Translations under genes and position numbers: made by a program
In this document: positions 26,601-38,941 of the stretch, in pieces
How the letters are laid out: every line of letters starts with the position of its first letter
Position numbering within the stretch: the first letter of the stretch is position 1
From: Prochilodus magdalenae
Lineage: Eukaryota > Chordata > Actinopteri > Characiformes > Prochilodontidae
Length of the DNA: 64,000 nucleotides
Direction: 5' to 3'
NCBI GenBank assembly: GCA_024036415.1
Contig: JAMWET010001029.1
Span: 1-64,000 of the forward strand
Notes under the pieces: model-generated
The model's database searches: none
Seen by the model: only the letters and a program-made list of their open reading frames with translations
Told to the model about the DNA's origin: nothing

Positions 26601-28499
26601 GCTTTAAAAAGTCCTTACACAGTTTTTACAGATTTTTTGTTTAGGGTGGAGGTGGACTGGACACCGGGCTATCAGACGTGTGAATGCATGAACTAGTCCC
26701 TGAGTCATATGCACAACCGGTGTGGCCACTAAACAGGATGACTCCATGGAGGACATTACTGCTTGCTGAAAGTCAGGTACAGCAATATATATAGTCCGCC
26801 ACTGTCCAACGAAAAAACATGTATCTCATCCATGATTTGAACGATTTTACTTTTTGGATCATTTGATACACATGAGCTGCCGGTTTTACACTGTGTGTGA
26901 ATTTCATGATAAATGGGTCAACAGAAATGGCCCAAAGACCACCTGGAAAAAAGTATGGTTTCCTTGACTTCCATTGCGAATGTAATTGGGTATTGGCCTC
27001 CCATTTAGAGTTGCTATTTCGGGCATACTGTTTTTCTTCGGGACAGCGACGGTATACATATCACTGATATGGTTTATGCATACCTTAATACCTTACAACT
27101 GTAATTCCGAATCGATGGGTTCGGAATTACACTTAACTGGGTTCTAGTTTTGCGTGTACAGCACATTTCTTGTTTATAATAGCAAATACGTAAAGCTGCA
27201 TGCAATTATTTAATACCCACTTAACATATTACATATTGACGACCTTTCCACAAATTCTCTTGGCAAAAAATATATTTACTTAGATCATCCATCACATCAA
27301 CCACCAGGATGCACAAATATTTGCATAGAAAAGATTACACTCCTGGTGCAAAAATTAGGCCAAGCACCAAAATCATAATGGAATAAAGAGTTAGTATCGT
27401 ATAGAGAATATTTTTTGTCTCACATTTAAACACAAACTAACTTTGCACTGTTGAAAGGCATCAGTGATCACGTGAGCAATAGTGACTCTTTTAGTTGTTT
27501 AAAGATTGTCTTGCAAATTTACCAGCCAAAACTTCAATATTTACAAATAAAGTGAAGTTTTGCTGGTAAATTTGACAGACAATCCTTTTACAACTAAAAG
27601 AGTCACCTATTGCTCACTGATCCACTGATGCCTTTACACCGTGCAAAGTTAGTTTGTGTTTAAATTGTGAGACAAAATATTTCTCTATACGATACTAAAA
27701 TTCTTTAATTCCAATTATGATTTTTGGGGCTTGGCCTAATTTTTGCACAGGAGTGTATTCTTTTCTATGCAAATATTTGTGCATCCCTGGTGTTGATTGA
27801 TGGATTATCTAAAGTAATATCTTATTTTTGCCAAGAGAATTTGTGGAAAGGTGTAAGATATGTAATATGTTAAGTGGGTATTACATATATTGCATGCAGC
27901 TTTTACGTAATTGCTATTATAAAACAGAAATGTTGCTGTACACGCATAAACTAGAAACAGTTCAGTGTTAATTCCGAACCAAATCGATTGCGCGAATACG
28001 GTTGTTAGGTATTAAGGTATGCATTAACCCTATCAAGTGCTATGTATACCGTCCGCTGTCCCGAAGAAAAACAAGTATGCCCGAACTAAGCAATCTCTAA
28101 AGGGGAGGCCAATACCCAATTAAATTCCCAATGTAAGTCAATGAACCAGACTTTTTCCAGGTGGTCTTTGGGCCATTTCTGTTGATCCATTTATCATGAA
28201 ATTCACACACAGTTGTAACGGCAGCTCATGTGGATCAAATGGATGCAAAAAAAGTTTAAAATCGTCAAAAATGAGGATACCATGTTTTTCGTTTGGACAG
28301 TGGCGACATATATATTGCTTACCTGACTTTTCAGCAAGGCAGTAATGTCCTCCATGAGTCATCATGTTAGTGCCAGCACCTTTTGAGCATATGAACTCAG
28401 GACTAGTTCATGCATCACACGTGAAAAGCCCGGTGTCAGTCCACCTCCACCCTTAAACACAAAATCTGTTAAAAAACTGTGCGTAAGAATTTGTAAGCT
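26601..28499. other. Innermost palindrome sequence, no gene
   Basis: The two arms meet here. Both sides are AT-rich and carry small length differences. No open frame is conserved between the arms. Confidence 0.6.
27531..27558. repeat. Apex of the inverted repeat (6-bp inner stem, 16-nt loop)
   Basis: ACTTCA at 27,531-27,536 pairs with TGAAGT at 27,553-27,558. The intervening 16 bases at 27,537-27,552 do not pair cleanly. Outward, GTGACTCTTTTAGTTGT pairs with ACAACTAAAAGAGTCAC at 27,591-27,606, and pairing continues for more than 25 kb with scattered indels. Confidence 0.9.
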
Positions 28500-28980
28500 G
28501 TGTGGGCTGGATTGATCCAGGAGCCATGAGGACCTTTACAATTCCCATGCCAACTTTGGTAGCCCCCTTTTCACTCTGTTTCTTCCCAATGTTTAAGGAC
28601 CCCCACAGGACACACCACAGAGAGAAGATTATGTGAGTGGTGGGTCATTATTAGCACTGCAGTGACAATGGTGGTGTGTTAGTGTGTGTTGTGCTGGTGT
28701 GAGTGGATCAGGGACACAGCAGTGATGCTGAAGCGTTAAAAACTGTGGTCCACTCAACTGTCCCCTCTAGTAGAACACTCCCTACTTTGCAATCGCACCT
28801 TGTAGAGGGGGTCCGACACAATAGCTCATTTGGAGCTGCCCTGTTTTGTTGGGTCAATCCTTTTAGTCCAATAATCAGTGTCCAGTCCTCAGGAGGGTCT
28901 GTTTGTGTTTGGGTCCTATGGAATGGATCCATATGGCTAAACCTGTCCTAGTACATTTGACATTACATTAGCACTGGGTA
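28500..28980 (-). repeat. Interspersed repeat (mirror of 26,120-26,600)
   Basis: The minus strand carries the same blocks as the left copy, for example GTGTGAGTGGATCAG on the plus strand at about 28,698. Open frames at 28,703-28,951 are frames through the repeat. Confidence 0.6.
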
Positions 28981-31293
28981 AGACAGTATAAGCCTAGTTT
29001 GAATTACGAAGCAGGGTGTCCCACATGGAGCTGAAAAACTGATGCTGAGCAAATTATTTGAATTGAGAAACCTCTTTATTATCCTGAGGTTAGTATCCTA
29101 AGTTTTAGCCACCTTGTCTATGTGGTTTACTAGTTAATTTAATTAAATATATGAATAGTAAAAAGCCAACCACTCCAGCATTTCTGAAGGAATTTCCTTT
29201 TATTTTGCCTTTATTAATTGTGAACTAGCTGTTGGAAAGGGTCTGACCACTGTAGTAGTTTATTTTTTGGAATAATAGTCGTTTCTCCTGTTGTTTTTTT
29301 TTTTTTTTAATTTATAATAAACATGGCTTCAAAACACTACAAAGCACTCACAAGCGAGTCCACAAATAAAACAGGGATAAAAGAAATCTAAAATCTAAAA
29401 TTAATCTAAACAAAATTGGCCCATTTTTAAAAAAATAAAAAGGCTGTTTGACACTGGAAAAAAGCAAATAATACTTTCCCCTTTTTTTCTACAACCAAGT
29501 TTTGGCAAAGGGGCCTGCCAATACTACTGTTGTGTGCTGGAGTGGATAGGTTGGGGAAAGCAGTTTATGTTGGGAATGTACATGATGGCACCTGCCATAA
29601 AGTTCTACAAAAGAGTGCTTCAGGACTATAAAAGTATTAAAATATAAAAATATAAAAAGGAAATTAAACAAAATTGTAATGTTCAAAACAATCATGTAAA
29701 AAAACGATGATTATGTCGCCCTTTTGTTTATTTGGGCCTTCTATTGCAATGACCATGGCTTGAGATCCGTTTTATATTCAGGCCCATAAACGTCAGTTAG
29801 TATTTGAATTTAGTATCATTAAATGAAGAACTTTTATTTATTAGTAATGATGCTGATTTTGAGAAATAATACCTTAAGAGTTAAACTCTCTGTCTTTAAA
29901 ACTGAATTCAATAAAAACTGAATGAAGTCAATAGTCAGTCCCCTTGTACCCTCTAGTGGTTTCGGGGTCTAACTAACAGCTCACATTCGATAAGTACTGT
30001 AAGCATAGAAGCACCACTGAATGGTTTATGTTTTCCTTTTATGTATTATTTAGGTTTTCTTTATTTATGTCAATACTGAGAAATGCATGGCTGCTAAAGG
30101 AGTATACACAAAGAGCCCACAACATTTCTTTTTTCATGTGCACCACCAATATTTTTCCCATTCGTTATCAGTAACATATAGATGTTACAGATGTTTGTGG
30201 AAATATCAAACCCCCCCCCCACATTTGTAGTTACCACAGGAAAATAAGCTATATCTATAGGCGGACCTGGTGGATACACAGTTGTTAACTTACTATAAAA
30301 CCTCATTTTGTTCCATTGTTGTTGCCTTTGCTGTTGATGGAATATATGTATAATATACTGTATGTAAAACTGGGGGGAGTCAATTTACATACTGTAGCTC
30401 TACTGATTATAATAAGGTAATCACTTTTGTAAAAAATTTATTTTTATTTGGCATTCTTTTTTTTAATTATTCAAGCTTTTTTAAATGTGGATTATTTTCT
30501 TTGTTTCTTTTTCTTTTTGAGAAAGCCGTTTTTCACTCAGTCAGACTCCACCACTGCTGTACAGAGACTCTTGCCCCACACTCCAGTAAAATTCCATGGT
30601 GTCAGTTGTCTTGGACTATGGCCAAACTCTCCCTGCTGCAGTGCAAAGACCCCAGCCCACCAGCTGGCAGCCTAGATAAATTCCAAATTCCTCCACTGCA
30701 ATTTACAACAGTTTCAAAACAAACAAGCAAAAAAAACTGATCAGATAGTCAGATTTAATAAGCTGACATAACCAGAAAGATTGTAAGATGGCTTTTTTTT
30801 AACTTACAATTTTCAAACAGATTGTGCCAGGCTAATTAAAGCAAACATTTTAAACCAATATGTTCATATGCATAACGTTTTTGCTTTCAGCTTGGCGTGG
30901 GTTTATGGCTTTCAGCTTTCCCTCAACAGCATTCTTGACTTCTGACGAGAAGGTATATCCCTGAATAACAGGGAGATCTGTGTAAACCACAAAATATGGT
31001 ATTTTCATTTGATAACACTCAGAAAATGTTTTTAAATGTTTTTTTTTATTACAGTTTCATTTTTATTTATTCCTATGCTTGTTTTCTTAAAATATCCTTT
31101 TTTGTATAATAATGATAAAAGCCAATTCATATTGTGAGCAGATCACATGCCATCCCTTAGGATGTATGACATGCTCCATAATATTAATTATGAGGCGATG
31201 CAAAGTTGGTTACATAATCTATTTTATCGCAGTGAGGGCTTAGTATGATTTAACAGTGATTTTACCCTATTTATACACACACACATAAATATA
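28981..31293. other. Noncoding stretch beside the apex, right side
   Basis: AT-rich sequence with a T run near 29,294-29,309 and a C run at 30,211-30,220. The open frame at 30,448-30,675 is not maintained in the partner arm. No gene is seen. Confidence 0.5.
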
Positions 31294-32893
31294 CAGTGAG
31301 GAAAAATAAGTATTTGAAAACACCCTGCGACTTTGCAAGTTCTCCACACTTAGAAATCATGGAGGGTCTGGAAATTTTCATCTTAGGTGCATGTCACTGT
31401 GAGAGACATAATCCGGATATCACAATGTATGATTTTTTTATAAGTTATTTGTGTGTACTGCTGCAAATAATATTTGAACACCTAGCCAATCAGCAAAAAT
31501 TCTGGCCCTCAAAGACCTGTTAGTCCCGCCTCTAAAAACTCCACCTCCACTCCACTTACTATTCCTAAATTAGAAGCACCTGTTTGAAGGTCGGTGAGCT
31601 GCATAAAGACACCTGTCCACCCCACACAATCAGTAAGACTCCAACTTACTAACAGTGGCTAAGACAACAAGAGCTGTCAAACAAGACACCAGAGACAAAA
31701 CTGTTGACTTCCACAAGGGCTGGAAAGGGCTACGGGGGCAATGCCAAGCAGCTTGGTGGAAAAAAGATTCAACTGCTGGAGCAATTATTAGAAAATGGAG
31801 AAGCTAAACATGAACTGTCAATCTCCCTCGGGACTGGGGCTCCACGCAAGATCTTCACCTTGTGGCGTGTCAGTGATCCTAAGAAAGGTGAGGAATCAGA
31901 CCAGAACTACCCGGGAGGAGCTGTGTCAATGACCTGAAGAGAGCTGGCACCACTGTTTCCAAGGTTACTGTGGGTAATACACTAAGATGTCATAGTTTAA
32001 AGTCATGCATGGCACACAGAAAGGTTACCCCCTGCTTAAATCAGCACACGTCCAGGCTTGTCTTAAGTTGTCCATGACCATTTGGATGATCCAGAGGAGT
32101 CATGGGAAAAGTTCTGTGGTCAGATGGTCTTAATTACCACTCGCCGCTTGTTTGGAGGACGAAGAATGATGAGTACCATCCCAAAAAACACCATCCCTAC
32201 TGTGAAGCATGGGGGTGGAGGCATCATGCTCTGGGGGTGTTTTTTCTGCACATGGGACAGGACGACTGCACTGTATTAAGGAGAGGATGACCGGGGCCAT
32301 GCGATTGCAAGATTTGGGAAAACAACCTTCTTCCCTCAGTTAGAGCACTGAAGATGGGTCGTGGCTGGGTCTTCCAACATGAAATGACCCAAAGCACACA
32401 GCCAGGATAACCAAGGAGTGGCTCCGTAAGAAGCATATCAAGGTTCTGGAGTGGCCTAGCCAGTCTCCAGACCTAAACCCTATAGAAATTCTTTGGAGGG
32501 AGCTCAAACTTCCGTGTTTTCTCAGTGACAGCCCAGAAACCTGGCTGATCTGGAGAAGATCTGTGTGGAGGAATGGGCCAGAATCCGGCTGCAGTGTGTG
32601 CAAACCTGGTGAAGAAGGAACTACAGGACCTTCTGTAATTGCAAAACGAGGCTACTGTACCAAATATTAACATTGATTTTTTCACAGGTGTTTTCAAATT
32701 ACATATTTGCAGCAGTAACACACAAATAAATGATTAAAAATCATACATTGTGATTTCCAGATTTTCTTTTAGATTATGTCTCTCACAGTGGACATGCACC
32801 TAAGATGAAATTTCAGACCCCTCTATGATTTCTAAGTGGGGTAACTTGCGAAGTCGCAGGAGTGTTTTCTTCAAATACTTACTTTCCTCACTG
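31294..32893 (+). mobile_element. Tc1-like transposon
   Basis: The element begins CAGTGAGGAAAAATAAGTAT and ends with the inverted CTTTCCTCACTG. TA flanks both sides (31,292-31,293 and 32,894-32,895), and its length is 1,600 bp. The 5' part repeats inside the 3' part in reverse (GCGACTTTGCAAGTT-like versus AACTTGCGAAGTCGC), so the terminal inverted repeats are long. This is the standard architecture of fish Tc1 elements, which cut and paste at TA sites by a DDE transposase. No intact transposase remains, so the copy is probably immobile. Confidence 0.9.
31655..32670 (+). pseudogene. Tc1 transposase, frameshifted
   Basis: The reading begins where the family start codon is expected, but the base is GTG at 31,655. 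Recognisable blocks follow in several frames: the paired-type helix-turn-helix start around 31,675-31,760, the NDEYHPKN-like and [10 protein letters not shown] blocks at about 32,165-32,240, a damaged second catalytic-Asp block (FQHE instead of FQHD) near 32,375, and an intact SPDLNPIE block near 32,464-32,490 carrying the final acidic catalytic residue. Frameshifts separate these blocks. The family length is about 340 residues, and the span here agrees. Whether the breaks are genuine or sequence errors cannot be settled from one copy; the mirror copy is broken elsewhere. Confidence 0.8.
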
Positions 32894-32946
32894 TATATAT
32901 ATATATGTGTATATATATATATATATACACATATATATATATATAT
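32894..32946. repeat. TA-rich microsatellite flanking the Tc1 element
   Basis: A (TA)n tract with interspersed GT begins directly at the Tc1 terminus, the TA-rich context such elements insert into. The mirror tract is at about 22,016-22,073. Confidence 0.8.
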
Positions 32947-35569
32947 GCTCTTACTTCAAGATCCTAAACCCAAATCAAATGCTTTTCAGATTAAGATTAT
33001 GCTTTTTTTCCTGAATGTTAAACAGTCAGCATGATATGTGTAGCTAAAGGTTTGTTGTGAAAATGTATTTAATTATTTTTATAAATAAACATTTTAAATA
33101 GACAATGAAGTTGACATTTTACATGCCAGGTCACACTGCTTTACGATCACCAAACTATATTTGGTGATGGGTTAAAGAGCGAGCGTCGGTCTCTCTCACT
33201 GTTGACTTTTCCATGTTTTAAATGAGCGAAGTCCCTGAGTGTGTGCCAAATCAAACCATAGTGGCTATTCTCATTGTTGAACATGCTGTCAAGAAGAAAC
33301 ACATCCTCTCCAAGCCTTACTTTCTGATTGTTCTGCAGTAAACACCAGAGTAGTTAAGTTTTATTTTTCTGGTTGTGCAAAGTTTGAGTGTGTCTCAAAC
33401 AAAATAAAAGAAAGAGGCATTGTTACAGCTTATAGCTGCAGCCTGTCTTAACAGATTACACTGTTCGCCCACTCCTTCAGGACACTACAAGAAGTATGGG
33501 TGAAAGGAAAGCTCCCACCCTACTGAAACTATCAACTATTTAACTTTTTGGTTTCTGCTGGTCTTCAGGAGTCAGTCAGACAGCAGACTGTCAGTGACAG
33601 TGTTTAGTGTTTTACTAATAGGTTGATATCACAGTGTATCAGAGTCTAATGGTTTAACAGGTGACCTGAGACTGATTTCAGATGCATTCGATGGTTTTCT
33701 AGTGGGCACTAAGCGACTTTATGGAAAATTACGGGGTCTCTAATAGTAACCATTAAGCCACTTCCCAGTGGATGGCAAAACCATCAGATATGAATCATAT
33801 TTTATATTGGTCAGGTGAAACGCATCCTGCTACTACATATTTTAGCAGCCTATTATCTGTTTGCAGTAACAGTCCCTACTGTTCTGGGAAGGCTTTACAG
33901 TAGATGTGGTAACATTGCTTTGAGGATTTGATTGCCTTAAGTCACAAGAGCATTAGTGATGTCAGTTACTAATGGTGCATTACTGATGCAGCTCCATTAC
34001 TGCAGAATATGCAGTCTCTTGGCTAGCACAGGCTAACGCTGGGGGTTTGATACCTGGAGGTGCCATAGAATTTGGGAACTTTACTGTCCCAAAAGCAACT
34101 GCTGGTCCCATTCAAATCACATTTTTACCATATCAAATCCTTTATTTACTTATTAACAGTCAAACAGTCAACTTAAAACAGTCAAAATATATTAGCATTT
34201 AATAAACATATTTTTTAAATCATTTTCAAATGTTCCATATGTTTAATTGGTGAAGCAGAGCAATAGAGCTTAAAGGATCTGATGGTAGAAGCCCTTGAAT
34301 CATCAGCACTGCATTATGACTGCTATCTTGAGTGGGTGAAAGGTAAAAACTTAATTGGGGTCATCAGGTGGGCACCCTCCTTCAACTGATGTTTTCATTG
34401 ATTTAGGCCCACAAACACCTCCAGAGGGCTCAACAATGCCTCCCTCTGTTTTACACCTCAATACTCATCTACCCCTAAATGGTCATCTCACGGCCCAGTT
34501 GTAGTCCTTTCTTTTGATCCACAGCCAGTTGCTGCTTCGCTGTGCAGTTTCTGAGGGTCATTTCACAGCTTGTTTGAAGGCCTGTCCTTTCACTCCCTGT
34601 CTGTTCACAAGTCTAGTTGTAGTCTAGGCAACAAACCCTCTACACCCAACTTCTACTGGGAACACCTTGGTATGTCAGATGCGTTGTTCTGCGTCAGCTC
34701 CTATTTCATCATACTATATATATAAATAGTAAAATATAATAAATAGTCCTTTCATAGTCCCAAAACAACCCTATGAATAAAAATCACTTGATTTAAATTG
34801 GTTAATGGTTTTTGACCTATACAAGTAACAATCCACAATGGTGATTCTGGCTTAATTAGACATGGCCACAAATTAATCAATATAAATTCATGTTCGGTCA
34901 TGGGGGTTTTGTTTTATTTATATAGCACATTTCTTATGCTATATATCACCTCTCCTATGTTCAAGGACACTTTAAAATCACACGCAAAAACACCACCAAG
35001 TTCCTGCAGTTAGCTCAGAGAGTCTTCAGACCATGATATAGAGTTACTTAACGTGTCCAGAAAGAGTCCTAAAGAGTCTCAGCCAGCAGGGAGTCATCAA
35101 AACATATTCATATGCAATACAAAACAAACAAAAACGTGATGTAAAGCGACAGGCAATTTTGTGCCGGTGTACTTACACCGGAACACACAAGCACACCCTG
35201 CGGTTCCATATATATTGCACATCTGAAGTGCTTTAATTAGGACCAGCCCATTTTAAAGCCATTGTAATTAGCACTGGTTTCTGGCCAATATCCAAAGCGA
35301 TGAAATCAGTGATGGAAGAGCAAAACTAATATCATACCTCTCTAGTTTATATTAGGTTTAAATAAGCTCACAGTAACCTGCCCAAAACTTTATCAGTCCC
35401 CTAGTAATTTCGGAGCCTCTGGATTACATAGCATGTATCGTGGCTGGTATCTCTTAGAAGACTAAGGAGTCCCTAAGGTAACATAGTGAAAGCCAAAGTA
35501 ACCTTACTTGACCTTAACTTCATCAATATAGCATCAAAGTATTAAGTTTGTGCTATTTCAGGCGAGATT
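32947..35569. other. Noncoding stretch
   Basis: AT-rich sequence with no supported gene on either strand. Short open frames do not survive comparison with the mirror sequence at 19.2-22.0 kb. Confidence 0.5.
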
Positions 35570-35742
35570 TATTCCAGTATTTAATTAAATTTATTGAATT
35601 AGTCTCCCTCCAACATTCAAACAAACTGTTCACCTGTCTTATTTTTTGTACTGAGTAGCTTGCTATCCCTTTGCTGCTGTAACACTGTAAATGTCCCCAC
35701 TGTGGGTCTAATAAAGGATTATCTTATCTTATCTTATCTTAA
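35570..35742 (+). mobile_element. 5'-truncated LINE-type 3' end with TTATC tail
   Basis: GTAAATGTCCCCACTGTGGG and AATAAAGGATTATC are followed by repeated TTATC pentamers ending at about 35,742. A poly-pentamer tail directly after a short conserved 3' sequence is the signature of a non-LTR retrotransposon end. Only the 3' terminus is present. I cannot name the clade. Confidence 0.6.
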
Positions 35743-37599
35743 GAATTATTTGTTGATGTTGAACTGGGGTTACTTATACTTATGATACTTACAGCCATTG
35801 AAGTCTCTAATGCAAACACAAGAACATGTGCAGATATTTCAAATCAGTACCCCTGCTAAATGGTACAGCCACATTTTGCTCATTGTTCTTGTCAGTTTAG
35901 AGATTAACCTGTTTCTAATTCACATGGCTGAATGAATCTAGTGCTAGTTGGCTCAACAGCCAGTGGTTTACAGATTGCATTACTTGTTTACGCTATGAAA
36001 ATAGGCATAAAAGCACAAGGTAGCATGCAAAGTAGGAGTAATAAACTCAGACATGTTGGATATATCCGAGGAGGTGGGCAATGGAAAGGAGCTTACTTAG
36101 CCAGCATTAGCTTGTTGTCATGGTTATGTATTCCCCATTTGTCAATGTATTACTAGCTGTACAGTTTGATTATCTGATTCTAGCTAACAAAAACTCAAAT
36201 AGAAAGCAAAGGTAATGTCCAGATTTGTACAGAAGCTGTTACCTAATCTAATGTGAACATATTTTTGAGTCCCAAAGCAACCTAATATTGTTAACTTTTA
36301 ATTGTATAACTTTTTAAACTTGCTATAAAACATGCTCCACCCACCAGCTTAACCCACAAACCGAAACACAAATGAATACAATATTTGGTATTCTAAAGCA
36401 GCGTAATATTGTTTTCAAACTTGAAAATAATCATCTACTGTAATATCTTTATTCAATGTACTGTTATATCTTTTCAGACTCAATGGGACTCAATCACTCT
36501 GCAGATCAACAGTCCGATTGATTTGTTAATTTACATAGATGATGTGTGTCAGCAATTTGATGTTCGAGACATTCCTTGCCTCGTTTTAGAATTGTATGAC
36601 TCTCTATGGCTCTGTTTGATATAATAAATTGATTAATAGCTTAATAAAAAATTTATAGATTTAATTACTACAATGTTTACTAAATGATTATCTTTCTTCT
36701 TTTGACTTTTCAATACACTCCTTTATATTAGACTTTAATAGACTCTGTTAATATTAGTTTATATTTATCCCAAATCGATAACATTTACTAATATGATCGC
36801 ATAACCTTTAATTAGCACACAGACACGAAAGAACAAACACAAACCTGTAATCTCAGAGATATGTCCTCTGTCAGCGGATGTAGCTTATATTACACCAGGG
36901 GTGACTCCATACATTAACAACATTTATGACATCTTCCGTTGTTTCTCAAATTGATCCTTCTAGGGAGTTGCTGAGCAACACTGTTTGGCGAGCTTCGGAC
37001 GTGTAGATTGTGTCAGGGGTTTATTAAATCCACCTCCAGATAAAAAAGGTGATCAGACCGCCTGCGACAAAGCCGAGGTTACTGTGCTCTCGTATTCTTG
37101 TTTGTGGGGAAGCTATAACATGATTATAATGCTGACTGTTAAAGGTGAGTTTACAGCAGTTTACTAAATGATCTCGTTTTGATCATGAATCATAAATGAT
37201 GTTAGGTTTATAATTTTTTGCTTCTATTTAAATGCATTTTTACAGCTTGCTTTGAGCCTAGGTGTATGAGCAGAGGCATTGATCACCTCTGTAGAAATAT
37301 CTTGAAAGTGGTTTAGTTTAGATTTGTCATGCTTGCCATTTAAAAAGTCACATATAATTTAAATAGTGTTTACTAACACGGACTGATTTTCATGTTGGTA
37401 TGTCACAAATTGTCATGAGTTGACCTTTCCATGGTGCATTTGCAAATGCGTCCTTTTTAGCAACTGTTGAAAAGTTGTAGGAGCTTTACAGAACAATGAC
37501 AAAATCTCATTCAGCCTGATGAAAAAGGAGAGCAGAAGCAACCTTTATATCATCTGCATCATCCTTTAGGGGACTTTCTGTTGCTGTATTATGGCTTAG
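35743..37599. other. Noncoding stretch upstream of the FFAR gene
   Basis: AT-rich sequence. The open frames at 35,932-36,156, 36,409-36,624 and 36,985-37,167 have no recognisable domain and are not conserved between arms. Untranslated FFAR exons could lie here but I cannot place them. Confidence 0.45.
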
Positions 37600-37786
37600 T
37601 GTTGTAGTTCAAGAGGTAAAAGTGTGAGTAGATATGTAATGTAGTATTTTGTGCTTTGGTCAGTGGGTTTAGTTACGTGGGTGAATGTACTGTAAAACAC
37701 ATTTTGGCTGCTGGTGGCTTCGCAGAAATTTAGCCTCTCGTGTATCTCCTTCTGTACTGATGACACAATGGTGTCAGAAGTGGGAT
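37600..37786 (+). mobile_element. Possible solo or short LTR with primer-binding-like site
   Basis: A segment beginning TGTTGTAG and ending TGACACA (about 37,600-37,767) is followed by TGGTGTCAGAAGTGGGAT at 37,769-37,786. This resembles the primer-binding site that follows the 5' LTR of many vertebrate Gypsy-type elements. A related end (GCAGAAATTTGGC, then ACTGGTGCCACA) recurs at about 38,132-38,175 without the primer site. No gag or pol frame is present. If real, it is a tiny remnant; it could also be chance. Confidence 0.35.
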
Positions 37787-38887
37787 AGAACCCCAGGTGG
37801 CAATAAGTGGATACCGCTCAGAGATGACCAATAGAGGAAGCATAGCAACTGGAGCCGTTGCACTCACTCAATAGTGGACATTTGTACAAGCTTGGATTCC
37901 ACAGACCCCAGGAACTTTGTTTGGACTGGGTGTAGAGATGGCTGGCCTTTGTATGAGGGTGGGAGGATGTTATGTGTTGACTGCCATTTGCTCTGGTTTG
38001 CAGAAAGGGCTTTAAAGGCATATAATGCAAAACTATGCCACACTCTCCACCCCACCTGCTGGTGGTCCCCTCTGTTAAGTTTGTTTAGTACCTTTTCTGC
38101 TGGATGTAAATATGAGAACCCTTCCTATTGCAGAAATTTGGCATCTCACATCTCTGTTTTTACACTGGTGCCACAGTAATTGGCAATGTCAGTAATGTTT
38201 AATGTAATGTATTATATCCTATTACATAACAGTGTTGATGTAATGAAAAACTCAGGGGGCCAGTGTGGTCTTGTAATGAGAATACTGGAGCAAGCGTGTT
38301 AAACTGTTCTGGCTACACCTGGTTCCAGCTACACTTCCTCTAAACCCCACTCTCAGATTCAGCGCTCTTTCTAAATTCTTTCTTTCTGTTCTTTTCACAT
38401 CCCGAGTAAGGAATAATACTAGCAAAACAGCCAAGCTAGCAAAATGCTGTCATTAGCCAATAGCTCTTTATCTTGCAGGAATATTTTATTTGTAATGTTT
38501 TCCACATATTTACTGGTGGAAAGGATCGATGAGTACACCATCAACTCCTGCTTTGGGGTGGTTAAATTTCTCAAGCTTGTCCCCATGTGTGTACAGTGTG
38601 AGATCATGTCTTGGCACATTAGACTAATAAGTGCTAGACAAGTTTAAAACAACAATGAATAATTTGCCAACATGCTGAGACGACACTGGTGTGATTTAAA
38701 TGAATAACGCTCTGTACATGGAGGTTCTTAAGAAAAGGTGTTGTGGAGGTTTTTCTCAATTTCTCATTAGACTCAATTAGAGATTCTCCTTAGTTTTCTG
38801 TAAAGCTTTTACAATCTTATGAGAACAGAATGCATGTATTGGTGTAGCAAGTAAATTGTTTCCACACTAATTAGTCCTTTTGTTGTT

Positions 38888-38913
38888 TTGTCTAGTTTTG
38901 CTGTCATCTGCAG
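38888..38913 (+). promoter_or_regulatory. Likely 3' splice site before the FFAR coding exon
   Basis: A T-rich tract ending GTCATCTGCAG lies 28 bases before the ATG at 38,942. FFAR-family genes typically have an intronless coding region preceded by untranslated exons, which fits a splice acceptor here. The reading frame is open leftward to about 38,888 but has no ATG upstream of 38,942. Confidence 0.55.
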
Positions 38914-38941
38914 ATGTTTTGTAAAAGACGAGTTCATCAAC

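Larger units (their letters stand above)
1..27536. repeat. Left arm of a giant inverted repeat (error-rich mirror of 27,553-55,715)
   Basis: Reading this arm in reverse complement reproduces the right arm feature by feature and in the same order: 25-bp minisatellite, acidic-repeat gene, SINE, FFAR receptor, LINE tail, Tc1 element, interspersed repeat. Anchor pairs: FFAR stop at 14,600 versus 39,949; Tc1 element 22,074-23,741 versus 31,294-32,893; minisatellite edge near 1,262 versus 52,741. The differences are mostly one- to few-base insertions and deletions rather than substitutions, and the arm is about 1 kb longer than its partner. Quality is worst toward base 1. I infer low-consensus long-read sequence folded back on itself, not an old decayed duplicate, although a true palindrome is not excluded. 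Confidence 0.96.
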
